64,000 nt of DNA from Volvox africanus (taxonomy: Eukaryota; Chlorophyta; Chlorophyceae; Chlamydomonadales; Volvocaceae), in NCBI GenBank assembly GCA_030268105.1, contig BSDZ01000017.1:1902001-1966000 (forward strand). The letters run 5' to 3'. Position numbers and translations under genes: made by a program. Below are positions 1 through 21,769 of this stretch, piece after piece. The notes beneath the pieces are model-generated. The model saw only the letters and a program-made list of their open reading frames with translations. It searched no databases and was not told where the DNA came from. Numbering within the stretch: the first letter of the stretch is position 1; every line of letters starts with the position of its first letter.

Positions 1-3000
1 GGGGAAGGTCGTTAGCGGGCTTCTGTGCGCCAGAGCTCCGCGTAGCTCCGATACGCGCGTGCGTACATGAACTGCTCTGCGTACTGTTAAATGCGCTGTC
101 ACAGTGTCCGTCACAATGCTTAAGCCTGTGTCGATGAACGTGTCAGGCGGGTCGAACAAATCCTTATTACCAAACATCCTTAATAGATGACGTAAAAGAA
201 GCCAATGTATGCAGTAATCGTAACGTATTATGACCTTTGTGATACTCCTTAACATGCTACAGCGCGAGAGCGGTTATAAATGCCACCGATACCCGTGGGG
301 TTGGTAGATTTCCTATATATAGCTACTAATGCTGCGTTGCACGCAAATTCTTTACCAATCAAAGGGGATTTTATAAAATCGAGCTGTAATCAAATTTCCG
401 GTAAGTTATCATAATGTGGAAATGGTAGGTGCCGTCAATCACCTTCGTGAGTTGCCTGCTTGAAAATTATTGGTATGATTTGGAGACATAGCTTCGCGTA
501 GGACGTCTTGACCTGGCGTTATTGGCGGACAGCTGTGGCCAATGGCGGCGATGATCCACAGTACGGCAATTCCAACGAAACCAGCTGGACACAATAAAGC
601 ACCTTCACCTGCACCCTCGTGTGTAATGTAGTAAGAATATAAAATTTAAACACGTTCGTTACGAATAGGAAGCCGAAGACGATAGTATATCGCACCCGAA
701 GCAAAACTGTAATCTGCGTTATAGCCGCCACCGTGAGCCGCAAGTCCTGTCTGCTATTGCCCCTTTTTCATCCACTGCTCAAGCCATGGCTCAATCGGTA
801 TCGTCCCCTATGTGCCTTGACGACGCGTGCACCGGGTAAGTCCCTTTTGAGGCCCTCAATTTAGGCCATGTCAACGCCGCCTCTTGTGCAGCCACTGTGA
901 CAATGGCCATGGATGAACTGTTGATGTCTTGAGATCTCCGAATGTTATTCGGGCCGAAAGTTATATTTTCGCACCCTTTTGAGGCAATATTGTAACCCTC
1001 TTGTTACCCTTCACTGTGAACTTCGAACGACTGTAGTCCTAACAATGGTGGACTCACATCGACGGATCGCACTGTGTCCTCCAGCCGCTCTACTCCGACT
1101 GAGGAGCCTACAGCTCCTGGCAACCAGCGCACCTCCCTTGGCGCCGCGAGGCCGTTATGCCCTGCCAACCCATGCTGGGCCCTTGACATGCCCATGTTGA
1201 TTAGTCAATCCTGGAACGGAGCAACTTCTTCCCCGCAGTTAGTACAAGTAGACCAGGGTCCGTTCGGTGGGTACTCCTGGCCTCGCGTCGTACCCCCGCC
1301 CCAAGTGTTCGGCATCTGGAAGCGTTGTGGTATTGACTGCTAACCGACAAGAGTGGCTACCACGTTCATTGCTACAAGGAGTTAAGCTGCTCGCTTTTCA
1401 TGGCATCATGAGGCGCAGTAGGTGTAGATTCATCCTGAATGTGTGCTCCATATGGCACAGGTTACTCATGGAGTCGCATTTCCATTCATGCCGAGATTTC
1501 TAGCAAACCTCTACAAGTACATGTCCCAAACGGTTTGTAGGTTATTACATATACGCATTCAAAGCCGTTGTATAATTATGCGCCACCAATTCTGACTCGG
1601 TACACCGCGAGTTTGAGTCGAAGTCTGTTATCTTTAGAGGGGTATGCTTCATAAGTTGTATATTGGCAGGTGGAAAAAGGTTAATTTCTTACAGGTAGTA
1701 TGCCCTTCCTATGCTTCGCTGCTGGGGGGAAGGTCGCGACGTGGTGGATTTTGATCAGACTCGAAGCATCTGTTGATAGAGACGTGCGTTTGCATTTGTG
1801 TCGCTGCGGGGTAAACGAAATGGAAACTGAGCTATGGGATGAGCGCGGTGATGGATTCCACTGATTTTGTGAAGAGGACCTTGATGTGGCACGGAGTGAG
1901 GTTGTTGCGAAAATTGGGATTCTGGACACTATATTTTAAAGCATCTAATGAGATTAAGTCTATTGGGGGAAGTATACATTACCAAGGAAAAACGGCGCGT
2001 AGGATCTGGCCTTCCTATGGGGCTTCATCCCTGGTCGGGTAGCTGCCCAAGAGTTGGAAAGTTTTCAGACACTTACGCACGGGTGGACAGTTTATTGTGG
2101 TTGATGTGCTATATATTGTATCCTATGTGTCTGTGTCACAAGTCGTAAATGCCTTAATTCTATGCTGACCAAACTTTGTCCGGAGCTTGATGTGAAATGA
2201 GGGGGGCTTATTTTTCTAAACTCCCAAATAGGGGAGGATGTATAAAGTCATGCAGTTACGGGCAAAGCCTGGGCCGCCACAGTGCCGACATCGGCTAAGT
2301 TTTATTATGAGGATTGGTTTTATCGACTAGCGCATTGGTTCGGAAACCATCTTTGTTGTAGGATATAAGCCCCAGTCTCAACTTGAGCGATGATTTGAAC
2401 GCAGATTATGTGAAAACCCTTGTTATCTTCGCACAGTAAATCCTCTCCACTTACTCTTATGTCAAGTTCCAATGGGATAATTCATACTGCACGTCAGCCC
2501 TGCATATCAGTATATGTGGAGCCAAAGAACGAGATTCATTCTTGTTTCCAATCAGGCGCCTTTCGCCATCTTGCTGTCAATAGCGCTCAACACCATCTGC
2601 TTTCGGACAGTACTGTGCATCTCTTTTCATGACTCCATCGTAATGATGTGAGCCACTAATTGGTCATGAGCGTACATCTTTATCGTGACAAGTGCATATC
2701 TATTGCATCTTTGTGAGGACTTCATTCGTCACTTCGATTATCCCCCTCGTGCCCATGTTTCAACATCAGCTTCCACTATTCAAACACCCTCCTTACGCCG
2801 CCCCCTTATGACTCGGGTGCACTGACAGGTCCTGGAAACTATTCAGGATCCAGCTCGGGGGCTTTGTGGTACGGCAGATAGCTCGTGCGTACATTACGAC
2901 GCTCGTCCAGCAATGCCTAACGCACAGAACTCGCAAAGCAGCTATGTCAGTCTGTCGCCTCGTACAGCGGTGGCGGTGTGTATGGGGTCGATGATGATTA

Positions 3001-5726
3001 AATGGTGACGACCGAGACAATCAGGACGAGGAGGGACGTACGGCGGACGTCCTGGGTTAGCACACCGCCAGTGCTGGTCCTGTGGCTGCGACGGGTGAGA
3101 AAATTTGGGCCATAACACACATGACACCGATGGAGAACTATTCTTCTTGTCGCTTTACGTCAGTGCAGGAGTAACGAAAGTCCAACCCTACTCTTAAAGG
3201 TGAAAATGAAAAACTAAAAAATATATATGTATACCGATTAGGATTGGTAATTTCCAAGCCCATGAGTTTAATTGCCGTGGTGTAAAAATGATTGTATAAA
3301 ATATGATACTAATGAACTAAATAGAACACCTAGACAAATACTGGACATGGAAAAATTAGAAGTAAATTCCCGGTGAATTTTTCCTTTATGTGTAATAACG
3401 ATTAAAATCTGCTCCCTACCATTGATGTCAGGATTTTAAACCATAATTTGTCTGTCAAACCTATCAGGACGAAGAAGCGCAGGATCAAGTACGTTTTATG
3501 GGGACAGAGTCGAGTGTTTTCGCAAGTGGTTTTCCGCGGTCCCTGTTGTGATCAGCCGCAGACGCAAACTTTGGGGGAAGCGGAATGGTATATACCTCTA
3601 GCAGTGTAAGCGGCACTGACGCCGCAGGGCCTATTGCTGCCTCCACGACGGTTCGTGGCGGGGATGCTGGGGCGGAGGCGGGGAAATAGGTGGTATTTGC
3701 CAGGGAATTATCGAAATGCTCCAGCCATTTTGTCTGGGTTAACCGGCTTGGGGGCAACCACTTTACATAGATTATTAGAAACTAATTCTTCAGGAGGAGG
3801 TTTTAAATACAACAGCCATGTATGTGTTTGGCCATGACGTTGTCCTGACGAATTCAGCCTTATTCGTGGTTCTATCTAGCCGTTTTATCATCCTTTTCTT
3901 CAATAAGAAATTAGTATCTACAGGGTTGCAGCTTAGCGTTGAGTTATTACATAGTCAAGGTATGAAATGTTGCGTCGTCATGCAGCATTAAAAAAGGCAA
4001 CATGTTTTATGCTAAGAAATGTAAAAAAAGAACGCCGGATACCAAGTATACTCCATCGTACCGCTCGCCTCCTGAAAGTTCTTTTATACTAGCAGGATTT
4101 CCTTTAACAAACCTCCAAGAGGATTTATAACAGCAGCAAAACTTGCTAATACGGATAATTTGACTAGCCGCCAAAGATAATTGACTTACCCACGGTAGGT
4201 AAGTAGTCCTCCAAGTTCTGACTTAATATGATTATCAGTGATTTTTGTGAGGACGCCAAGTTATCATGAGTTGACAGAAGAGCATCGATTGTATTTGTAC
4301 TATTTAAAGAAGTTAAATCGTGACAACTATATCTTATTGTTAATAAGTATTGCGTATGTAGATAAAACTGGTTTAAGAAACCGATAATATATTTAACCGT
4401 TATTTGCTATATTTTAATATACCTGTTGTAATTAGTGTGTCGAAAAAACTATTTCGGTCAGACCTCCATGCTGTGCTGAGCTTCGGTATCTTTGTGGGTT
4501 TACCTTAAGCAAAAACCTACTACAACGACAGATACGACCTAATAATCGGTAATCCGCCGTACGTTCGAGCTGCGGTAAACGATATTCTTAACCCCGGCTA
4601 TCACATTTAAAGTAAACATGGCCGTTCTGTCTATCTTAAGGGATTTCAGGAATTGCCGATTACTGCTCTAGCTGCCAGCTTGTCCAATAACTCATTATCA
4701 TTCATGTTTTTACCGTTAGCCGTAATATTTCCGGCCTGTCGGTTACTGCAGCCAGAAGGGGATTACGTTTTGGGGGTCTTGTGGTACTAGGGAAAAGGTT
4801 GAGGGTCACATTGGTCATCCGCCCGTCCATCCGTTCTCCCACTTTTGAACATTTTCTATGGCACCGTCTAAAAGCTTTCCCTCTCAAATGTGCCTTCACA
4901 ATTTCAAAGCCGACTTCTTTGTGCACAATGGAAGGGGGTGATGCTGGCACTGTCGGCATCAATGGTAGCTGCACTGCCAGTATACCCGTCAGCGTGGCGG
5001 CCCTATATACAACGAAGGGCGCGATTCCAACGGCCTTCGCCATGGCTTTATGCATCACGTTGAGATGTTCCTTTAACATCGATCACCTAATGGTGGAGGG
5101 AAGGGGGAAATATAGGAGAGGAAGTGAAGATCAGCAGAATCTGAATGTTTTGGGGGTGGGTAAGATGAGGAGGGGACATAGGACGAAATATGTTATTACA
5201 CCGTTACCGGTTTCCCGTTGTCCCCTCTACATTTGCCGAACAATCAGGATTGCTTACCCAAACACGGTTGGTATGATGGGTTAAGGAATGTACATGTTCA
5301 TATTGCAAAAATGAATGAGGAGTCATCTGCAATGATTAGAAAATTTCGACACAGCAGGTCGTGGGCATTCCTTTTCAGCGGGCAACGCGCGCGAGAGGCA
5401 GAAGGTTTGAATGCGGCGTCCGACAATGCATGGAGACCGTGAAACTTGCTTATACTCATTTGACATAAGCCAGTTCACAGAATGTAGGGTTAAATAGAGG
5501 ATGTTTAGCGGTAGCTGGGTAGGTAAGGTAAAGCGATAGCATTGGCGTTAGCGTTAGTTAGTATCTGTCATACGGCGGGGAGGTGGTCGCCAAAGGGAAT
5601 AATTGATTTATCGAGCGCCTTTAGCTCAGATGAACTAACGTGATACGCGGAGCTTTTTGAAGCTAATGTGGCTGAAGAAGCGTTGATATTACCATGACCT
5701 TGGCAGACATGTTTCTGCTCATACGA
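1..5726. other. AT-rich gene-poor stretch
   Basis: I found no exon chain, RNA gene or family motif here on either strand. The longest open frames (about 4781-5284 on + and 4702-5079 on -) overlap each other antisense, have no flanking exons and resemble no family I know. Parts such as 3190-3450 and 3900-4480 are clearly richer in A and T than the rest of the window. This could be old repeat or intergenic sequence. I saw no organellar gene in it that would mark it as a plastid or mitochondrial insertion. Confidence 0.5.
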
Positions 5727-5855
5727 TTTTTCGGAGAAGTCAACATCCCTAGGGGTGATCGGATGAGGGTGCCTCGAAATGCAGGGGAAGGTAGGGCTTG
5801 CCAGGAAGTGGCCACGGGTGAAGTAAACCCCCCCTATCTCCCCCCCTCCCACACA
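5727..5855 (-). repeat. Dispersed repeat, copy 1
   Basis: Read on the minus strand, this roughly 120-base block matches the plus strand at 56329-56446. Shared landmarks include TTCACCCGTGGCCACT, CCCTACCTTCCCCTG, GGCACCCTCATCCG and GTTGACTTCTCCG, with scattered mismatches and small gaps between them. The two copies lie about 50 kb apart in opposite orientation, so this is an interspersed element or a fragment of one, not a local duplication. I saw no terminal repeats or target-site duplication. Confidence 0.75.
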
Positions 5856-6429
5856 CATAGGCAATGAATGCTACAGGGCAGGGCCGCTTGAAGCGCTTTG
5901 TGATGGGGACAAGCCCAAAACGACTCCCAGGACACGTTCCCGATGTGACTTATTGCTGATCGGAATGGGGGCGAGGGAGGTGGCATGAGACTTCAAGAAT
6001 GGAGCTGATATCCTCGTGCACGATCTATGCCCCCAGCGATTATGCCCCTCCATAACCCCTGAGCAGCCCCGGCTTAACCTCGACCGCCTATGTCGAACCA
6101 TGGACTTGAGTCCCCACCTGCTTGCCGCTCTTGGTTAGCCGTTGCTCCATTCCAGATGCTCACTGTTTCCCTTGAACCCCTTCCCTCCTTTTCTCGCGTG
6201 CTTCATTCTGCACTTTCATCGTGCATTTTGATTTTCGGTTCAGAGTTTCAATCCGTTTAAAAAATCCGTTGAAATGTTTAAAACTTCAAATGCCTTATAC
6301 GGCAACCCCCGAGCACTTGACACCTACCTTTCATACCTGAACACCCCCTTTTCCTCAGGCAAATGGCGGCTAAGGCAAGATCATGCTTACGGCAATGGCA
6401 GTGCAGACGCCGTCGCATTGGTGCCTTTG
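5856..6429. other. No gene seen
   Basis: No exon chain or motif was recognised. An open frame begins at 6274 and runs into the ABC-transporter relic that follows. Its first 50 or so residues are not recognisable as part of that family, so I do not count them in the pseudogene. Confidence 0.4.
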
Positions 6430-7310
6430 AATGGCGACCCCATGCGCGGTGAGATTGAGCTCCTCAAAGTGGAATATGTCTACCCCCTCCCTCCCCCGAG
6501 GTGCTCATCTTCCAGGACTTCAGCCTGCATGCACCCGCCGACAAGACGGTGGCGCTGTTGGGCAGTAGCGGAAATGGACAGCTTATCGATTGAGCGCTTC
6601 TACAACCCACTGGCGGTACCGTCACTTTGGACGGACTGAATCTGCGCTCCCTGCCCCTGTGATGGCTTTGGAACCAGGTAAAGAAATACCGTAAAACAGT
6701 AAAAATTAGTAAAGAAATACAGTACAAGCTCTGGAGGTAAAGGATGACGCCTCACGGCCGGCGCTACAACTCCCATGTGTCTGAAGTGTCTTAAGTGTCA
6801 AGGTGGACGGGGGAAGGGTGGATCAGGCTGAAGCCACCAGGGACTCAACCAAAGTGGGACATGCTTTACTGAAGTGGACTTCAGTTAAAGTGTTTGAAGC
6901 TCACTACCTACTCCATTGAACAATTTTACATCCAGACTCTGGTATCCTGAATCTGAATGGATTCAGCTGAAGTTTTGGGACTCCACCCAAGTACGTTATA
7001 CTCAACTCAATAAGGAAGCCTGAAGGGACTCCACTGACGTTCATCTGGAGTGTCTCAAATTCAGTAAACATCCACTTCAGCCTGTGAGGGCCTGCTTCAA
7101 ACGTAGCTTCAAAGCGACTTCAGAGACATTACCTGAGGAAAAAAGACTCCAGTGGCACTATGTGGTATGTGGCCCATCGTGTTTGGCCACTCAGGAACAT
7201 CCGCGGAGCAGGTGGAGGCGGCAGCCTGGGCAGTCAACGCGCACATCCTCATCCACAACCTCCCACAGGGATATGAGACCCAGGTATTTTGTCAGCGGAA
7301 AGGGGCGAGT
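6430..7310 (+). pseudogene. ABCB-type transporter NBD relic
   Basis: Pieces of an ABC-B (MDR-type) nucleotide-binding domain appear in order but in different frames. First comes RGEIELLKVEYVYP at 6447. A frame change follows, then EVLIFQDFSLHAPADKTVAL and GSSGNGQ, where a Walker A GSSGSGKST would be expected. Another frame change leads to IERFYNPL and then GTVTLDGLNLRSLPL, which ends in a stop. After about 450 bases of unrelated sequence come VEAAAWAVNAHILIHNLPQG and YETQV (about 7218-7295), the stretch that precedes the ABC signature in this family. The signature and Walker B are absent. Several frameshifts, a ruined Walker A and missing ends show it is dead. CAG|GTAAAG at about 6675 may be a fossil splice donor, so part of the gap may be an old intron. 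Confidence 0.75.
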
Positions 7311-7346
7311 TGAGATCTCCGAACGGGAAAAATAATGAGAATGGTA

Positions 7347-7366
7347 ATATATATATATATATATAT
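7347..7366. repeat. AT dinucleotide microsatellite
   Basis: An uninterrupted run of alternating A and T, about ten units, lies between the ABC relic and the methyltransferase gene. Confidence 0.9.
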
Positions 7367-7638
7367 AATGATAATGACAATAATGCTTGCCTTATCTGTG
7401 GTACAGAACGGAGATTGAGCCCACATGACGGGATCCGTCTAATAAGTTTTATAATTAACGGCTCTAATTATATTTCACGGATTTCGATTGAGGTCCTTTT
7501 CTCTTCCCGGTTTAGTCCTACTCGGGGGGGGGGCAGAACCCTCCCCCTCCTCCTGTTTGCTTCGTACGAGTGTCTGGTATCTAAGGCACTGTCGGAAGCC
7601 GTACGCGTCGAAGCGATCCGAGAAAACGTACTAAAGAA

Positions 7639-9005
7639 ATGCCTGTGGCAGTAAATAACCTGGTCGCAGCGCACGGCGCTATGGCTCAAGCTGGCAATGA
7701 TAGAAGTAGAATCTGGAGTTTTGAACGTGTTGAGTACTGGGACGGTCGATATAGACAGCGTCTCCAGGAGCAAGCTAACGTTTTTAACGAACGGACTTTT
7801 GACTGGCTATGTACTTATGATGCAATTCGTAAACATATTGATCCATATGTACGTGAGGCTTATGTCGCACTTGATATAGGTTGTGGGAACGCAGACTTCG
7901 CAGCAGCCATTAGCGCGGCACACCCTAGGCTTCATATTACTGGAATCGACTACAGCTCGTCGCTATTTGAATTGTGTGGCAGCTCCCTTGGCCCAAGCCA
8001 TCGCACAGGATGGCTAGTAATGGACGCGCGATTTCTAGCCCTACGGGACAGCAGCTTCGACGTTATCTTAGACAAGGGATGTCTAGATGCTATGTGTGCC
8101 GGCTACGACCAAATTGTGTTGCTGCGCAGCTGGGGTCGCGACATAACACGTCAAGAAGAGGAACTTAGTGAAGCGGCAGTAACAAGCGTTATGCAGTTAT
8201 TGCGGGAAGTAGAACGTTGCTTGGTGCCGGGCGGCAGGTATGTGCCAGTCTTTATCGCTGTGCAAATGTCAGGCTAGGGCGACGGGTACCGTAACATATA
8301 CGAGAGAAAGGGGCTGAGCTTTGCGCGATATCCTAGAAATATATAATCACCACCTGGATAATGGAGAAATGTCTACCTGCATTTACTTCACTGCCTGGCC
8401 GGTATTAGCGGCATAATTTAGCGTTGAAGACCGAACTAATTCTTTCTCGTTATCTTAACTGCGCTCCATATTCCCCTTCATAGTCGTGGTCGGTCAGCTA
8501 CTTCCTTCGCAGGGGTTCAAAGTACTAACGTTTCACTTTCCAGCCTTCCGCTTTTAAGTCCACGGAGTTCAGAAGGACTTAACTGTTGGCTATCACTTAT
8601 GAACTCCTGAAGATAATCTATATCAGTCCATTATCCTTCCTGTCGGCCAGCATGTATACTGGTATGCGCTCGTCCAGGTATATCTGCATCAGCTACGAGG
8701 CCCCTGGGGGACGACAGCAGTTCTTCACGAGCGCTCGGGAGGCGGGGCTGCAATTAACGCTTGTGCGGACTGTCATCGAGGAAGAGAGCCACAATTACGT
8801 GTACATTTTCGTCAAGAGTTTGGTGCCGGCTGCGCTTATGATCCTGGCTGATGGAGCTCTGCCTGGAGCTAATGCGGGTGCTTCAGCTGGCAATGTTGAC
8901 ACAGAAGCAATGGCCACCTTACTTCCAGAGGCAGGTGAAGCCACAGATCTTCAGATGCCTGTGGCATCAGGCACAGCTGCTGAGAACACGGACCTTCTCC
9001 AATGA
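7639..9005 (+). CDS. eEF1A-type lysine methyltransferase
   Basis: Class I SAM-dependent methyltransferase, probably modifying a lysine of a protein such as eEF1A in the cytosol; this is inferred from its resemblance to the EEF1AKMT4/METTL13 group. Exons 7639-8237 and 8678-9005 give 308 aa. They join GGCAG|gtatgt to tccag|GTATAT, splitting an Arg codon, and the join restores PGGRYICISYEAP. Visible motifs: YWDGRY near residue 33, SAM-binding loop LDIGCGNADF at 78-87, acidic GIDYS at 102-106, the group hallmark ILDKGCLDA at 143-151, and the post-motif strand across the intron. The last 60 residues are Ala/Gly-rich and look disordered. ATG 7681 is an alternative start. Codons are more A/T-ending than in the right-hand genes. 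Which protein it modifies cannot be read from the sequence. Confidence 0.88.
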
Positions 9006-10985
9006 CACCCTTACCATAGGGCGTCGCACCTTACGGGCGCCAGGGCCCGGGTGCTCAGCGAATTTGGCTTACCCAGAAAGCTTGACGTCGTATTTTTCGT
9101 ATCCTTATTTATATATATTCCGAGGAGATCGATCAGGTGCGTTCAGTTTGTGTGTCATGCACTGCCGACTATGGCAAGGCAGTGTAAGCTGTTATCCTTC
9201 TTATTGTAGTGGGTGTGTGGCAACTGAACGCGTCCCAATTCATTTGAACAGCCTGTGACTCCTGCGTCTGTCCGTGTGACCATGCAGGATAGCTAAGGAC
9301 ATAAACACGTGGTAACCTCAGGTCGGGTGCATGGCAGCAATCTGTAGCCCCTTACATGGACATGGCAACCAGACGTCCATCCTGCAACTTGCATTTCCCC
9401 TTCCACGCCTGGCAATGCTGAGTGTCCCAACACCACCCTAGTTGCCAAGATATAAGGTGGCTTTCAGGTGCTTTAGAGTGGGAACGTTTGGGTGCCGTGC
9501 GCGTTCGTTTGCAATCGCGCATCTTTGGGTGCTGCTCCTCATGTACAAAAATTTTAACTGGAAAACGGCTCCAAGGGTTAATAGTTAATTCCATGGTTGC
9601 TGGGCGACTTTGGCTGCCGTGTTCACCAGCAGTGTGACAGGTGTACCCGCAATGTCTGAGGCTTGATGTCTTGAAGGTTCTCTTTGAAGTGGCAAGATAT
9701 ATGGACCCGTGATGGTTCACGTGCCTCGAATTGATGACATGTGGCAGGAAAGGTACCAAGGACAATATGCCATCACTGTATACGATTAATACCTCGCAGG
9801 GCAAACACCAGGTCGGATGACGGACCGAACAGTTTTATGGAATGTTAAGAGGTCTCATCCAAAATCGACGCCCAAGCTCATGGGGCGAGCTCCTGTTCCA
9901 AGGAATAGTTCAAGAAATAATTCAGCTCAAGTACAACCGAGTTGATTACAAGGAGGCAAAGGACACCGGTACTGTCCTATAACCACCGCTTTGTAGCATC
10001 AGACCTTCCTTCCCCCTTAACGAGAGGCACCGGCACCAGCTGAGGGAGGCCTCACGTGGACATCGTAATTGGCAATTGCTTTGAACAAGAAATCCAGACT
10101 ATATAAAAATTCCATCCGGGCAGATCACCACCGGGCAGCTCCATCGCAATCGTGCCAGAACAATTCAACAATTTGCTTCGTTGTCTAAGCTGGTATCAGC
10201 TCCGTGCGCCAGCCGCCCGGCCTTGAGGCAACAGAGATCTGTTGTCCGTGCTACAAGGTTATTCGATCTACGGCCCATTTGCTTGAACAGCATTCATCCC
10301 ACCAATAAACTGAAAAGAATCTAGTAACACATAACCAACAGCGACCATCAAAATCCGAATAGGCATAATGGAAGCAGTTTGGGGTACGCCCATGTGCCCT
10401 ATCCCGGGTCTGGCCAGGGTGAGGCAAATTTTTAATAACAATCTCAGCGCGGCAGTTTGGGGAAGATGGCGGCAGATGACGATGGAAGGACTGCACCAGG
10501 TCGGAAGCGCAACCCTGACTGGCCAGCGCTTCAACTGAACCGTTCCAAAATATCAACGCCACCCCACACGACGAGCAGCCCGCGGAAGCACCTGTAACGC
10601 GAGGTTTGCTCTGAAGTCCGCCACGGCCACAGTGTTTACCGGCCCATTACTAGCAAACCGCCATGTCAAGCAGCGTCAAACAGCCATGTAATCGTCACTG
10701 CGTTCAATTCTATGGCGACCCCGTGATGAACTTGACATCCACAGTGCGCGCACCTACGGAGTTGTGAACACAATACCGCTAACTAAGAGCCCTGTAGGAA
10801 AAATAATAATACGACGCCACAGTCGACGTGTCATCCTCGCGTACATCTGTACAGCAGATTTCGTCGTCAGGCTCCCGAGCTCGTTGGAGTAGTTAAAGAT
10901 GACTGCAGTCGGCGTAACCTGCTCGTCAACTCAGCCGCAAATATCGTCCTGCAATGGAGTGGCAACTTACATTAGGTGGAAGGTC
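9006..10985. other. Convergent intergenic region
   Basis: This lies between the 3' ends of the methyltransferase (+) and SMC5-A (-). TGTAA at 9183-9187 on plus is a possible poly(A) signal for the methyltransferase. TGTAA read on minus at 10971-10967 lies only about 15 bases beyond the SMC5-A stop. A 150-codon open frame on minus at 9352-9804 has no motif and no neighbouring exons, so I do not call it a gene. Nothing else was seen. Confidence 0.4.
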
Positions 10986-21243
<10,258 letters not shown>

Positions 21244-21769
21244 AGCTGCTTAGTAGTCCGATGAAAGGGTCGAAAGGAAAGTTCGGGTACGGTCGCAGTC
21301 AGTCGGTCAATAGTAACAGGGGCTACTATAATCCCATTAGGAACGGACGAGGGCGCAGCAGCCAGCGCGAGTCATATCAGGGCAGCTTTGGCTCCCGTAA
21401 TCATCCATAATTGCAATCATGTTGAGGCATCGCGAGAATTTAGACGACACATATCAGTCTAGACGATATTCTACGCATGACGATAAGCCGTGGGAGGAAC
21501 AACCGCACTCCTTGATGGTTAGTTGGTCGTACCACCGAGTCTCATGCTGGATTCAGGAGCACAGCATGCCGCATAGCATATACGACAATGCCATCTGGCC
21601 GCCTAGTTTTCCGTTCGATGTCGATGTAATTGCTTGACCATTGCGCAGACTGAATTTCCATCGCTGATCATTCTGAAAGCACGTAATTCATTCGCAACTG
21701 GGAAGTGGGGACCTTCCCCCACTTTTTTCATCTAGTCTCCATCTACGTTTACTGTGGATGCTATAGTAA
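21244..21769. promoter_or_regulatory. Shared upstream region, SMC5-A/phosphatase
   Basis: The start codons of SMC5-A (-) and the phosphatase gene (+) face away from each other across 526 bases, so this span must hold both promoters and both 5' leaders. I recognise no TATA box or named element. It also contains the small Gly/Arg/Ser-rich frame listed separately. Confidence 0.5.
21261..21410 (+). CDS. Possible 49-aa Gly/Arg/Ser-rich peptide
   Basis: An ATG at 21261 opens 49 codons ending in TAA. The composition is biased to Gly, Arg, Ser, Asn and Tyr (for example GRGRSSQRESYQGSFGS), like the tails of RNA-binding proteins. It begins 18 bases beyond the divergent SMC5-A start and has no recognisable partner exon. 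It may be an upstream frame in the phosphatase leader, a remnant of a lost exon, or chance. No function is proposed. Confidence 0.15.
   Translation: MKGSKGKFGYGRSQSVNSNRGYYNPIRNGRGRSSQRESYQGSFGSRNHP

Noticed and set aside
4702..5284. Long open frames on both strands overlapping each other
   Set aside because: The two frames are antisense shadows of one another and neither shows a family motif or splice-linked exon.
9352..9804. 150-codon open frame on minus in the convergent spacer
   Set aside because: It has no motif, no start context, no partner exons and mixed composition; a frame this long is expected by chance in this sequence.
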